NCBI GenBank assembly: GCA_963697285.1
Contig: CAVONI010000012.1
Location: 558,001-622,000, forward strand
Reading direction: 5' to 3'
Origin: JAEUQQ01 sp963697285
GTDB taxonomy: Bacteria; Acidobacteriota; Vicinamibacteria; Vicinamibacterales; JAFNAJ01
Length of the DNA: 64,000 nucleotides
The position numbers and the translations under genes were made by a program. This document shows positions 49,051-56,847 of the stretch, piece by piece. Every line of letters begins with the position of its first letter. The first letter of the stretch is position 1. A model generated the notes under the pieces. The model ran no database searches. It was not told where the DNA came from and saw only the letters and a program-made list of their open reading frames with translations.

Positions 49051-50094
49051 CTACCAGCCGAGGATCCAGGCGAAGATCAGGGGGGCGACGATGGTCGCGT
49101 CGCTCTCGACGACGAAGCGTGGGGTATCCACGCCGAGCTTGCCCCAGGTGATCTTCTCGTTCGGCACGGCGCCGCTGTAGGACCCGTACGAGGTCGTGGA
49201 GTCGGAGATCTGGCAGAAGTACGACCAGAGCGGCACGTCGTGCCACTCGAGGTCCTGGTACATCATCGGCACCACGCAGATCGGGAAGTCGCCCGCGATG
49301 CCGCCGCCGATCTGGAAGAAGCCGACGCCCTTCCCTGCCGAGTTCTGCCGGTACCACTCCGACAGGAACACCATGTACTCGATGCCGCCACGCACGATCG
49401 ATGGCTGCAACTCGCCCTTGATGCAGTACGAGGCGAAGATGTTCCCGAGCGTCGAGTCCTCCCATCCCGGGACGACAATGGGGATGTTCTTCTGGGCGGC
49501 AGCGAGCATCCAGCTGTTGGCGGGATCGATTTCGTAATACTGCTCGAGTTCGCCGCTCAGGAGCATGTCGTACATGAACTCGTGCGGGAACGCACGGCGA
49601 CCACTCGCCTGTGCGGCGCTCCAGCGCGCGAAGATGTGCTTCTGCAGGCGCCGGAAGGCTTCTTCTTCGGGAATGCACGTGTCGGTGACACGGTTGTAGT
49701 GCTGGTCGAGCAGGTCCTGCTCGTCCTGCGCCGACAGTTGCCGATAGTGCGGCACGCGCTTGTAGTGCGAGTGCGCGACGAGGTTCATCAGATCTTCTTC
49801 GAGGTTCGCGCCGGTGCACGAGATGATCTGCACCTGGTCGCGCCTGATCATCTCGGCGAACGAGATGCCGAGCTCCGCGGTCGACATCGCCCCGGCGAGC
49901 GTCACCATCATCTTGCCGCCGCCGACCATGTGCGCCTCGTAGGCGGTGGCGGCGTCGACGAGTGCGGCGGCGTTGAAGTGCAAAAAGTGCTTCTCGACGA
50001 AGCGCGAGATCGGACCCTTCTCGGTGCTCACAGTCTGCTCCACGGACGACGTCTCGCTCTTCCCGGCGGCGTCGCCCCCGCGCGATTGTGCCAC
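49051..50094 (-). CDS. Deoxyhypusine-synthase-like protein
   Basis: The product is 347 aa. It carries family segments VDAATAYEAHMVGGGKMMVT, ISCTGANLEEDLMNLVAHSH, PGWEDSTLGNIFASYCIKGE and the ITWGKLGVD motif with the catalytic-type lysine of deoxyhypusine synthase, followed by SDATIVAPLIFAWIL. Bacteria lack hypusinated eIF5A; bacterial homologues may make homospermidine or act on another protein. The GTG at 50094 has no ribosome site, and a 103-bp palindromic element sits seven bases upstream, so the true start is uncertain. Confidence 0.85.
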   Translation of the reverse strand: MAQSRGGDAAGKSETSSVEQTVSTEKGPISRFVEKHFLHFNAAALVDAATAYEAHMVGGGKMMVTLAGAMSTAELGISFAEMIRRDQVQIISCTGANLEEDLMNLVAHSHYKRVPHYRQLSAQDEQDLLDQHYNRVTDTCIPEEEAFRRLQKHIFARWSAAQASGRRAFPHEFMYDMLLSGELEQYYEIDPANSWMLAAAQKNIPIVVPGWEDSTLGNIFASYCIKGELQPSIVRGGIEYMVFLSEWYRQNSAGKGVGFFQIGGGIAGDFPICVVPMMYQDLEWHDVPLWSYFCQISDSTTSYGSYSGAVPNEKITWGKLGVDTPRFVVESDATIVAPLIFAWILGW

Positions 50095-50100
50095 GAAGCG

Positions 50101-50203
50101 CAGAAGGGGTCACATCTTGTTTCATCGCATTCTTCAAGACCTGACCCCGCTGAAAGGGGTCAGGTCTTGAAAAATGCTGGAATGAAAGACGTGACCCCTT
50201 CTG
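50101..50203. mobile_element. 103-bp palindromic MITE/REP-like element
   Basis: The outer arms CAGAAGGGGTCAC (50101-50113) and GTGACCCCTTCTG (50191-50203) are perfect 13-bp inverses. The inner arms TTCAAGACCTGACCCC (ending 50148) and its inverse (50156-50171) are 16 bp perfect, with a 7-base loop. The GGGGTCAGGTCTTG motif resembles ends of REP-type elements associated with IS200-like transposases. It lies between a VOC gene (stop at 50205) and the deoxyhypusine-synthase-like gene. Confidence 0.75.
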
Positions 50204-50204
50204 T

Positions 50205-50723
50205 CTATCGAGACGCGTAGTACTGCTTGTACATCCCGCGGCGGAAGATCCAGCCGCCGAGCGGACCGAGCCAGCCCAGCACGTGGTACATGTAGCCGAG
50301 GTCCATCAACTCGATCAGGTTGCCGTCGAAGTCGCGAACGAAGAAGAACGAGTGCCCTCGCGGTGACCGCTCGGGCCTGGTCACGCACTCCACGCCCTTG
50401 CTGACGAGGTAGTCGTACCACTTCTGCAGGTTGCGCACGTTGAACGAGAAGTGCGTCAGGCCCACCCGGTTCCACGGAATCGTGACGGCGGGTTGCCGGG
50501 GCTCGAACGCGAAGATCTCGAGCACGCCGCCGCCCGGCACCCGGATCCAGCCGATCTTGCAACTGGGAGCGGGCGCGTCCACGCCGAAGAAGCTCTGCAC
50601 GCGTTCCGGCGGCGTGTCGGCCACGCCGACCAGCGGACACCCGAACACCTCCCAGTAGAACTGCACCGCCTTGTTGAAGTCCGAGACGGTGATGCCGACG
50701 TGGCTGAACGAGCGTGCTGTCAC
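50205..50723 (-). CDS. VOC-superfamily (glyoxalase/dioxygenase fold) protein
   Basis: The product is 172 aa with a GTG start. It has the two-module VOC pattern: FSHVGITVSDFNKAVQFYWE, then GVLEIFAFEPR and LTHFSFNVRNLQKWYDYLVS, then FFFVRDFDGNLIELMDLGY. H8, E69-type and E148-type positions could bind a metal. It is the last gene of a Gfo/Idh-GMC-VOC operon, 12 bases after GMC. It may act on a product of those oxidoreductases; the substrate is unknown. Confidence 0.85.
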   Translation of the reverse strand: MTARSFSHVGITVSDFNKAVQFYWEVFGCPLVGVADTPPERVQSFFGVDAPAPSCKIGWIRVPGGGVLEIFAFEPRQPAVTIPWNRVGLTHFSFNVRNLQKWYDYLVSKGVECVTRPERSPRGHSFFFVRDFDGNLIELMDLGYMYHVLGWLGPLGGWIFRRGMYKQYYASR

Positions 50724-50735
50724 GGCTGAACTCCG

Positions 50736-52247
50736 CTACGAGAGGTGCGTGTCGATGATGTGGTCGGCGACGCGCAAGGCCTGGGCCGCAATGGTCAGCC
50801 CGGGATTGACGGCCGCCGACGAGGGAAAGAACGACGCGTCGACCACGAACAGGTTGTCGACGTCGTGCGTGCGACAGTACGGATCGAGGACCGACGCGCG
50901 CGGGTCGGTGCCAAAACACAGCGTGCCGCACTGGTGCGTCGTGTTCTTGTTCTTGTGCGAGTGCTTGATCACGATCCAGGCCCCGAGCCGCTTGAGGATC
51001 CGCATCGCCTCCTTGACCAGCCGCCGGTGCGCCTCGACGTTGTTCGGCCGGTAGCGCAGCCGGATGCGCCCCTCGCGGTCGACCGTCACGCGGTTCTCGG
51101 CACGCGGCAGGTCTTCGCTCATCACCAGCCAGTCGACGCCGCGCGCCACCCACGCCTCGTAGGCCCAGAGCGGAATCCACGGCACGACAATCTGGGCCAT
51201 CACCCCATGGGTGCGGCCCTGCGACTGGATCTGGCCGAGCGGGTACGTGCGGCCTGGCCCGGCGAGGTAATAGTCGTTGATCGCGACGGTCTTCTGGAAG
51301 ACGGTGTCGTTCTTCCTGAGGGGATGGAACCCCTGCATCATGGTCGCCAGGTGCGCCATGTAGCGCGTGCCCACCATGCCCGACGAGTTCGCGAGACCGT
51401 CGGGATGGGCCTCGCTGGCCGACCGCAGGAGCAGCGCGGCGGAGTTCACGGCGCCGCACGACACGATGACGAGCGGTGCTTCGACACGCACCTGTTCGCC
51501 GCGGCACTCGACCTCGACCGCCGTCACCCGGCGCCCCGCCGCGTCGGTAACCAGTCGGCGCGCCGTCGCGCCGGTCCAGAGCGTGACGGTGGGCTGGCTC
51601 ACGGCCGGCACGACACAACAGATTTCGGCGTCGCTCTTCTTGCGGATCTTGCACGGAAACGAGTTGCACGTGTTGCAGAGGATGCAGCCGTCCGGCTCGC
51701 CGGGGTCGATCAGGCCGAGCGGGAGGGGCGACGGGTGCAGTCCGAGTCCTTTCAACTGCCCGACGATGGCCGCCATGCCGTTCGCGTGCTCGATGGGCGG
51801 ATAGGGATACGGCCCGCGCGGTGCCTCGGTCGGGTCGTCACCCTGGGCGCCATGCACGTGATACAGCCGCTCGGCCCGGTCGTAGTACGGGGCCAGCGTG
51901 TCGTAGTCGATGGGCCAGGCGGGCGAGATCCCGTCGAGGTGCTGGAGTTCACCGAAGTCCTCGCGGCGAAGGCGGTAGAGCACGCTGCCCCAGAACTTGG
52001 TGTTCCCGCCGACGCAGTAGTGCGTGTACGGCGTGAACTCCCCTTCCTCCTCGAGCCATCGCTCGGTCGCGCGGTACCGCAGGTCTTTCCAGACGGCCGC
52101 GGGATCCCAGTTCTCGTCTTCGCGGGGCACTGGTTCGCCGCGCTCGAGGATCAGGATGCGCGCCGGGGTCTGCGACAGCGCGTGCGCGATGGTGCCGCCC
52201 CCGGCACCGGTGCCGATGACGACGATGTCGAATCGTTCACTACGCAT
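50736..52247 (-). CDS. GMC-family FAD oxidoreductase
   Basis: The product is 503 aa. The FAD-binding motif IVVIGTGAGGGTIAHALSQ is at the N-terminus. The GGNTKFWGSVLYRLR segment, a Cys-rich DGCILCNTCNSFPCK region and the C-terminal HQCGTLCFGTD then FFPSSAAVNPGLTIAAQAL follow, with His/Asn catalytic positions. GMC enzymes oxidise sugar or alcohol hydroxyls. Its start overlaps the stop of the Gfo/Idh gene, so both are probably made together. Confidence 0.9.
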   Translation of the reverse strand: MRSERFDIVVIGTGAGGGTIAHALSQTPARILILERGEPVPREDENWDPAAVWKDLRYRATERWLEEEGEFTPYTHYCVGGNTKFWGSVLYRLRREDFGELQHLDGISPAWPIDYDTLAPYYDRAERLYHVHGAQGDDPTEAPRGPYPYPPIEHANGMAAIVGQLKGLGLHPSPLPLGLIDPGEPDGCILCNTCNSFPCKIRKKSDAEICCVVPAVSQPTVTLWTGATARRLVTDAAGRRVTAVEVECRGEQVRVEAPLVIVSCGAVNSAALLLRSASEAHPDGLANSSGMVGTRYMAHLATMMQGFHPLRKNDTVFQKTVAINDYYLAGPGRTYPLGQIQSQGRTHGVMAQIVVPWIPLWAYEAWVARGVDWLVMSEDLPRAENRVTVDREGRIRLRYRPNNVEAHRRLVKEAMRILKRLGAWIVIKHSHKNKNTTHQCGTLCFGTDPRASVLDPYCRTHDVDNLFVVDASFFPSSAAVNPGLTIAAQALRVADHIIDTHLS

Positions 52248-53289
52248 CGGAGGTGTGCACGCCGGTCACGCCTGCGCCTGCGTCGCGCACGGTCCCCCCC
52301 GGCCCGGCAGTCGCGTAGACCTGGTCCATCAGTCGCTGATCCTCGATCGCGCGCTCGAGGCTCATTTCTGGAGCCCGGCCCTCGCGAATGGCGCCGAAGA
52401 AGTCACGGTACATCGCACGATAGCCGCGGATGTCACGGAATCCGGGCAGGATGACACGTGGGAATCCCTTGCCGCGCGCCACGACGAATACCCCGTTCGA
52501 CTCGAACGTGATGACGCCTTCGCGGCCAAACAGCGTCGAGAGCCGAAGTCCCCGGAAGAACGAGGGGATCTCGCGCGAGTAGTAGAGCGACCCCACGGCG
52601 TCGTTGTCGTAGCGGAACGCGACCATCATGCTCTTGGCACGCCGGTCGGGGCCCTCGCGCGAAATCGACGGCCGGTATCCGTGAATCGCGGTGATCCGCG
52701 GGCCCAGGCTGCCGGCCACGTGCAGCCAGTGAATGCCTTCCTCGAAGAAGGCGTCGCCGCCGGCCGTGGCTTCGTCGTTCCGCCAGTCGTCGGCAGCCTT
52801 GAGCCGCCGCGTAATCGTGGTGAAGTGCGCGAACACCAGGTCGCCGATGGTCCGTTCGGCGAGCAACCTCCGCAGCGTCACCGCCAGGGGCTTGTAGTGA
52901 TCGTTCTCGCCGACGATAACCACCCGTCGTGCGCGGTCCCGGGCCTCGCGCACGGTGAGATAGTCGGCCATGGTGAGAAAGGCCGGCTTCTCGACGAACA
53001 CGTGCTTGCCCGCTGACAGGGCGCGCAGGGCCAGGTCGAGGTGGCGGGTCGGGGGCACCGCGATCACGACCGCGTCGGTCGCCGGATCGGCGACTGCCGC
53101 CTCGTAGCTGTCGTACGCTCCCGCGCCGCCGTACCGCTGCCGGTAGGCATCGGCCTTCGCCCTGTCGCGGCTGGCGTAGCTGCACACGACGTGGGTTCGG
53201 TCGAATCGTGCGAGCACCCGGCTGTGAACAGCTGTGATGAAGCCGCATCCGAGAAAGGCCAGTTGGATGGGGCGAGACGTCGAGGGCAT
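52240..53289 (-). CDS. Gfo/Idh/MocA-family oxidoreductase
   Basis: The product is 349 aa. ATG 53289 starts directly before the Rossmann fold (QLAFLGCGFITAVHS); the longer open frame upstream was rejected. The family lysine motif HVFVEKPAFLTM is present, and FFEEGIHWLHVAGSLGP supplies the usual second catalytic region. It should use NAD(P) to oxidise or reduce a sugar or cyclitol. With the overlapping GMC gene it suggests keto-sugar chemistry, as in 3-keto-glycoside pathways (inference). Confidence 0.88.
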   Translation of the reverse strand: MPSTSRPIQLAFLGCGFITAVHSRVLARFDRTHVVCSYASRDRAKADAYRQRYGGAGAYDSYEAAVADPATDAVVIAVPPTRHLDLALRALSAGKHVFVEKPAFLTMADYLTVREARDRARRVVIVGENDHYKPLAVTLRRLLAERTIGDLVFAHFTTITRRLKAADDWRNDEATAGGDAFFEEGIHWLHVAGSLGPRITAIHGYRPSISREGPDRRAKSMMVAFRYDNDAVGSLYYSREIPSFFRGLRLSTLFGREGVITFESNGVFVVARGKGFPRVILPGFRDIRGYRAMYRDFFGAIREGRAPEMSLERAIEDQRLMDQVYATAGPGGTVRDAGAGVTGVHTSDA

Positions 53290-53493
53290 CGGGTTCGAGG
53301 GGTCTTGGCTCCGGGGACACACCGCCCGCGGCCCATCATTGAACCACACTGCTGCGCCGATGGTGAAGTCCGAGGAGGGGATCCATGGCGAGGTCTCCCA
53401 CGGTAGTATCTGTGGGCGGCGACGCATGCCGTCGCAGCCACCGCGCGGCGAACGTCGGCGTTCCGGCGGGTCTCGCCCGCGCCGGAGAGCCCG

Positions 53494-55299
53494 ATGCACC
53501 TGAGCGAGCAGGACCGACGAGACCTCCGGGCCCAGTGGGCCTTCGACACCCGCCCCATCCTCGGGCGCTTCCACCTCTGGCTCGACGACGTCGACATCCA
53601 GTGGACGCGCGGCTTGCCTGCACACGATATCCCCGGCGCGCGCACGGCGTTCCTCGCGGGACGCATCGAGCGGCTGTTCGCGGTCACGGGAGCGGTGACC
53701 GCCCTTGGCACACAGCTCTTCGGTCAATTCGGCGAAGGACGCGGGCGCGACAAGGCGGGACTGAACCAGGTCAAGAAGAACGCCGACGCCATCTCGGCCT
53801 ATGCCATGAGCGAGGGCCTGTGGTACCTCTCGCGGCAACTCCCCGAGAACCACGCCATCATGGTGTGCCTCGGCGAGGGGCTGATGCCCAAGGCCGGCGA
53901 GACGCCCGAGATGGGTGCGAATCCGCAACTCGGGTTCGGGCGTGTCTACGCGCGACCCGACGTGGCGCGCTGGCTCGACGAGCGCGTCACGCGGCTGCTC
54001 AACGACCCGGTGTACGGCTGGAACGAGTTCTACGCCGATCTCGCCACGGCACACGTGACGGTGTGGGGCACGGCCATCGACACGCTCGAGAACACGTCGC
54101 GCTTCGCGCTCGGGCACGAGACGGGCCCGATGACCGTGCTGCACGTCTTCGACCAGCCGCTCAACATCGTCAAGCCGTACGAAGGCTACATGGGAACGCT
54201 GTTCCTCCCACAGGCCGTCATCGACGCCGCCGTGTCGCGGTCGATCCTCATCACATTCAGGACCCCGCGACAGCAGGTGCTCGAAGCCATCGAGCTGGCC
54301 TACCCCGACATCAAGCGGCACAACATCCACGTGTGGACGCTGGGCGGGAAGAGCCGCGTGGCGAGAATCGGTTCCCTGTGGCAGACCTGGCGTGACCTGG
54401 GCATTCACGTCGTCGAGGACGGCTGGACGCTGCCGACCGGGCTGAAGGCGTTCACCGACTCGGGAACCTATGCGCCGACGTACGGCATCGGCACGTGGCG
54501 CGACGAGGCGGGTGACCTGCACCTGCTGTTCTGCGACGGGTACGCCGCGTCGGCCGAGGCGGTGCAGGCCGCCAGCCTCGCGCCCATGTTCAAGCTGCAG
54601 GCGTTCCTCAACGTCTTCACGTCACGCTTCGACTTGCCGTACGACAAGGAGATGGACGTGATGGCGCTCGATCCCGACGCCGGCGACTTCGGCCAACGCC
54701 TCGCGCGGCTGGTCGACCAGGCGTCGCCCGACGACGCGACGATTGCGCACTACCGCCGGATGATTGCCGAAGCGCGAGATGCCGGTCTGCCCCTCGACGC
54801 GCCGGCACTGCGCGCCGACGATTTCTTCCCCCAGAAGCGCTGGGACGTCCTTGCCGTCTCGAGCTACATGCGCGACGACCCCTACACCGGTGCACCGGGC
54901 GTCGAAGAGGTCGCGCCCGACACCTTCCGCGTCACCACGCGCCTGGCCTCGGTGCCGTGCGACAAGCTCGTCACGCTGACGCTGCGCCTGATGAAGCCGC
55001 GCCACGATGCGCGGCTGGTCTTCATCCCCCTGCTCCACCGGTTCCTCGCCGGCGCCGACTACACGAAGCGCGCGGTGAAGATCTCGGACTCGGGACGCAT
55101 CCGCAACGAGTTGCAGACGCTGTGCGCCGACGCGCTGGAGTTCCTCCCCGGCAATCGCATCCGCGTACACCTCGATCGCATCCCACCCGAAGTCATCCCG
55201 CTGGCCGACCGCGCGACACTGCACGATGTGCTGCGCTGGTACAAGACGCGGCACCCGATCTGGTTCTCGTGGATGGAACTGGCCGAGGAGTCCGCCTGA
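53494..55299 (+). CDS. Unrecognised 601-aa cytosolic protein
   Basis: ATG 53494 follows CCGGAGA. No signal peptide or membrane helix is visible. Conserved-looking stretches include EGLWYLSRQLPENHAIMVCL, GEGLMPKAGETPEMGANPQ, HVTVWGTAIDTLENTS, LFCDGYAASAEAVQAASLAP and RTRHPIWFSWMEL-like KTRHPIWFSWMELAEE. The sequence is even in composition and long, so it is a real gene. I cannot assign a family or reaction. Divergent from the Gfo/Idh gene. Confidence 0.75.
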   Translation: MHLSEQDRRDLRAQWAFDTRPILGRFHLWLDDVDIQWTRGLPAHDIPGARTAFLAGRIERLFAVTGAVTALGTQLFGQFGEGRGRDKAGLNQVKKNADAISAYAMSEGLWYLSRQLPENHAIMVCLGEGLMPKAGETPEMGANPQLGFGRVYARPDVARWLDERVTRLLNDPVYGWNEFYADLATAHVTVWGTAIDTLENTSRFALGHETGPMTVLHVFDQPLNIVKPYEGYMGTLFLPQAVIDAAVSRSILITFRTPRQQVLEAIELAYPDIKRHNIHVWTLGGKSRVARIGSLWQTWRDLGIHVVEDGWTLPTGLKAFTDSGTYAPTYGIGTWRDEAGDLHLLFCDGYAASAEAVQAASLAPMFKLQAFLNVFTSRFDLPYDKEMDVMALDPDAGDFGQRLARLVDQASPDDATIAHYRRMIAEARDAGLPLDAPALRADDFFPQKRWDVLAVSSYMRDDPYTGAPGVEEVAPDTFRVTTRLASVPCDKLVTLTLRLMKPRHDARLVFIPLLHRFLAGADYTKRAVKISDSGRIRNELQTLCADALEFLPGNRIRVHLDRIPPEVIPLADRATLHDVLRWYKTRHPIWFSWMELAEESA

Positions 55300-55325
55300 C
55301 CTGTTGCGCGATCCTGACGTTGCGC

Positions 55326-55435
55326 GCATGTCCGGGCGGCTCTGGGGAGCCGCCCCTACACATCGCTCGGCGAACGACGATTCACGTGCCAGGTGCATGT
55401 CCGGGCGGCTCTGGGGAGCCGCCCCTACACATCGC
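55326..55435 (+). repeat. Two direct copies of a 41-bp hairpin repeat, period 69 bp
   Basis: Copies at 55326-55366 and 55395-55435 are identical over 41 bases; each contains the hairpin GGGCGGCTC/GAGCCGCCC around TGGG and ends CCCCTACACATCGC. The spacers (with GAACGACG and CCAGGTG) are similar too, so a 69-bp unit was duplicated. This is a REP-like family. Confidence 0.75.
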
Positions 55436-55463
55436 ATCAATGAACGACGCTCCCATACCAGGT

Positions 55464-55495
55464 GTAGGGGCCGCACCCCTGTGCGGCCCGGGCAC
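55464..55495. repeat. Third, inverted member of the hairpin repeat family
   Basis: GGGCCGCAC and GTGCGGCCC pair around CCCT. The reverse complement starts GTGCCCGGG and ends CCCCTAC, matching the layout of the two upstream copies with a changed stem. It ends seven bases before the stop of the minus-strand gene. Confidence 0.6.
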
Positions 55496-55502
55496 ACCGT
55501 CC

Positions 55503-55955
55503 TCAGCGATTCGTTGCCGGACAGTCGTTCGACAGTGGCCTGAACGACGTCACGTCCATGACGATGACGTCGAACGAGGCTTGCCGCGTCGGGTCGGTGC
55601 TCGTCGGCGATGCCGCCCCCGCCGTCACGCGCATGCCGCCGATCGTCGTGCTCGGCCCCGCAGCGCGCAGGTCGGCCTTCTTGACCAGACCCGTCACCTC
55701 GATGAGGTGCCCTTTCTCGGCGCCGATGCCTTTCATGAGGTCGCGCGGGCCATTGAGCCGCATGGGCCGCCCGATCAGCGTGGCTGGCGTGGCCGCCTCG
55801 CCCTCGAGTGCGAGTGGCACCAGGGCGCGCCCCTTTGGGCACCCGCGTACCACGACCAGCATGGAGTTGGGATCCGCCTTCGGCGTTTCCTGTGCCAACG
55901 CGACGAGGGGCAGGAATGCGAGGCCGGCGAGCACGAAACGTGTGATGGCGGTCAT
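55503..55955 (-). CDS. Exported hypothetical protein
   Basis: The product is 150 aa from ATG 55955, with a signal peptide (ITRFVLAGLAFLPLVALAQE). The mature part (MLVVVRGCPKGRALVPLALE, HLIEVTGLVKKADLRA, SFDVIVMDVTSF) looks like a small beta-rich, perhaps OB-like, domain. A Cys in RGCPKG and another in NDCPATNR could form a disulfide. Family not recognised. Confidence 0.65.
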   Translation of the reverse strand: MTAITRFVLAGLAFLPLVALAQETPKADPNSMLVVVRGCPKGRALVPLALEGEAATPATLIGRPMRLNGPRDLMKGIGAEKGHLIEVTGLVKKADLRAAGPSTTIGGMRVTAGAASPTSTDPTRQASFDVIVMDVTSFRPLSNDCPATNR

Positions 55956-56206
55956 GGGCTGGTTGTCCGGGGCAGGCAACCCGATGTTACACGCATCACG
56001 CGCCGGCGTGCTGCCACGGCAGTGAGACGTCGGTTCAGCGGGCAACGGACTGAGCCGACAACGCACAGGCGAGACAGGACCAGGCAGTCACGGGGGCGCG
56101 TCGTTTGCAGCGACGACCGGCGCGCACGACTCTTGCATCGACTGGACTGTGTCTCGTCGCGTATGGCGGGATTCCGTCAACGCCATTAATTCCTGGAGGC
56201 TTCGCG

Positions 56207-56653
56207 ATGCCCTATACCAAGGCCGCTCGCGTGCTTTTCTCACTCGTCGCCGCACTTCTTCTCTCGCTCCCCATCGCCTCGGCACAGCAGACTACCGGAG
56301 TTCCGACAGTGAAGCGGACCGTCGCCCCGAACATCCGCCCCGACTCCGGGGTCGAGATGTACAAGGCCTATTGCGCCGCCTGTCACGGTGCCGACGGCAA
56401 GGGCAACGGCCCGGCAGCGCCCGCCATGAAGGTCATGCCGACCGATCTGACCAAGCTCGCCGCCAACAACGGCGGCAGGTTCCCGCAGAAGGACGTCGAG
56501 GACGTGCTCCGCTTCGGCAGCGCGCTGCCGGCGCACGGCTCGCCCGACATGCCGACCTGGGGGATGACGTTCCGCGTGATGGGCGATGAAGCCATCACCA
56601 AGATGCGTATCTCGAACCTGATCAGCTACATGGAATCGTTACAGGTCAAGTAG
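56207..56653 (+). CDS. Periplasmic class I cytochrome c
   Basis: The product is 148 aa. ATG 56207 follows CTGGAGGC. A signal peptide (LFSLVAALLLSLPIASAQ) is followed by YKAYCAACHGADGKGNGPAA (haem motif CAACH), TDLTKLA and a downstream MPTWG that can give the axial Met. It is a single-haem electron carrier; the partner is unknown. Confidence 0.9.
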   Translation: MPYTKAARVLFSLVAALLLSLPIASAQQTTGVPTVKRTVAPNIRPDSGVEMYKAYCAACHGADGKGNGPAAPAMKVMPTDLTKLAANNGGRFPQKDVEDVLRFGSALPAHGSPDMPTWGMTFRVMGDEAITKMRISNLISYMESLQVK

Positions 56654-56819
56654 GGCCACCGGAAGCGGCCCGGCCGCGGCCTGTCTGCCGCGTCCGGCAC
56701 CGTTCCCCTCAATGCGTCGCGCGGGGCGGCCGTTACGCCCCGCGCTGCACGTACGCCCCACCCCAGTCGGGCCGGGGTTCCCGGGTCACCTCGTGTGTCG
56801 GCGTTTCCCGGTACGCGGC

Positions 56820-56825
56820 TACAAT
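56820..56825 (+). promoter_or_regulatory. Possible -10 element for the propeller-amidohydrolase gene
   Basis: TACAAT at 56820-56825 lies 23 bases before ATG 56848; no clear -35 is seen. CTGGAGGT supplies the ribosome site. Confidence 0.3.
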
Positions 56826-56847
56826 CGCCGCGTCACCTGGAGGTCCG

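Noticed and set aside
55326..55435. Tandem repeats as a CRISPR array.
   Set aside because: Only two copies; the spacers are similar to each other; the units are strongly palindromic; no cas genes nearby.
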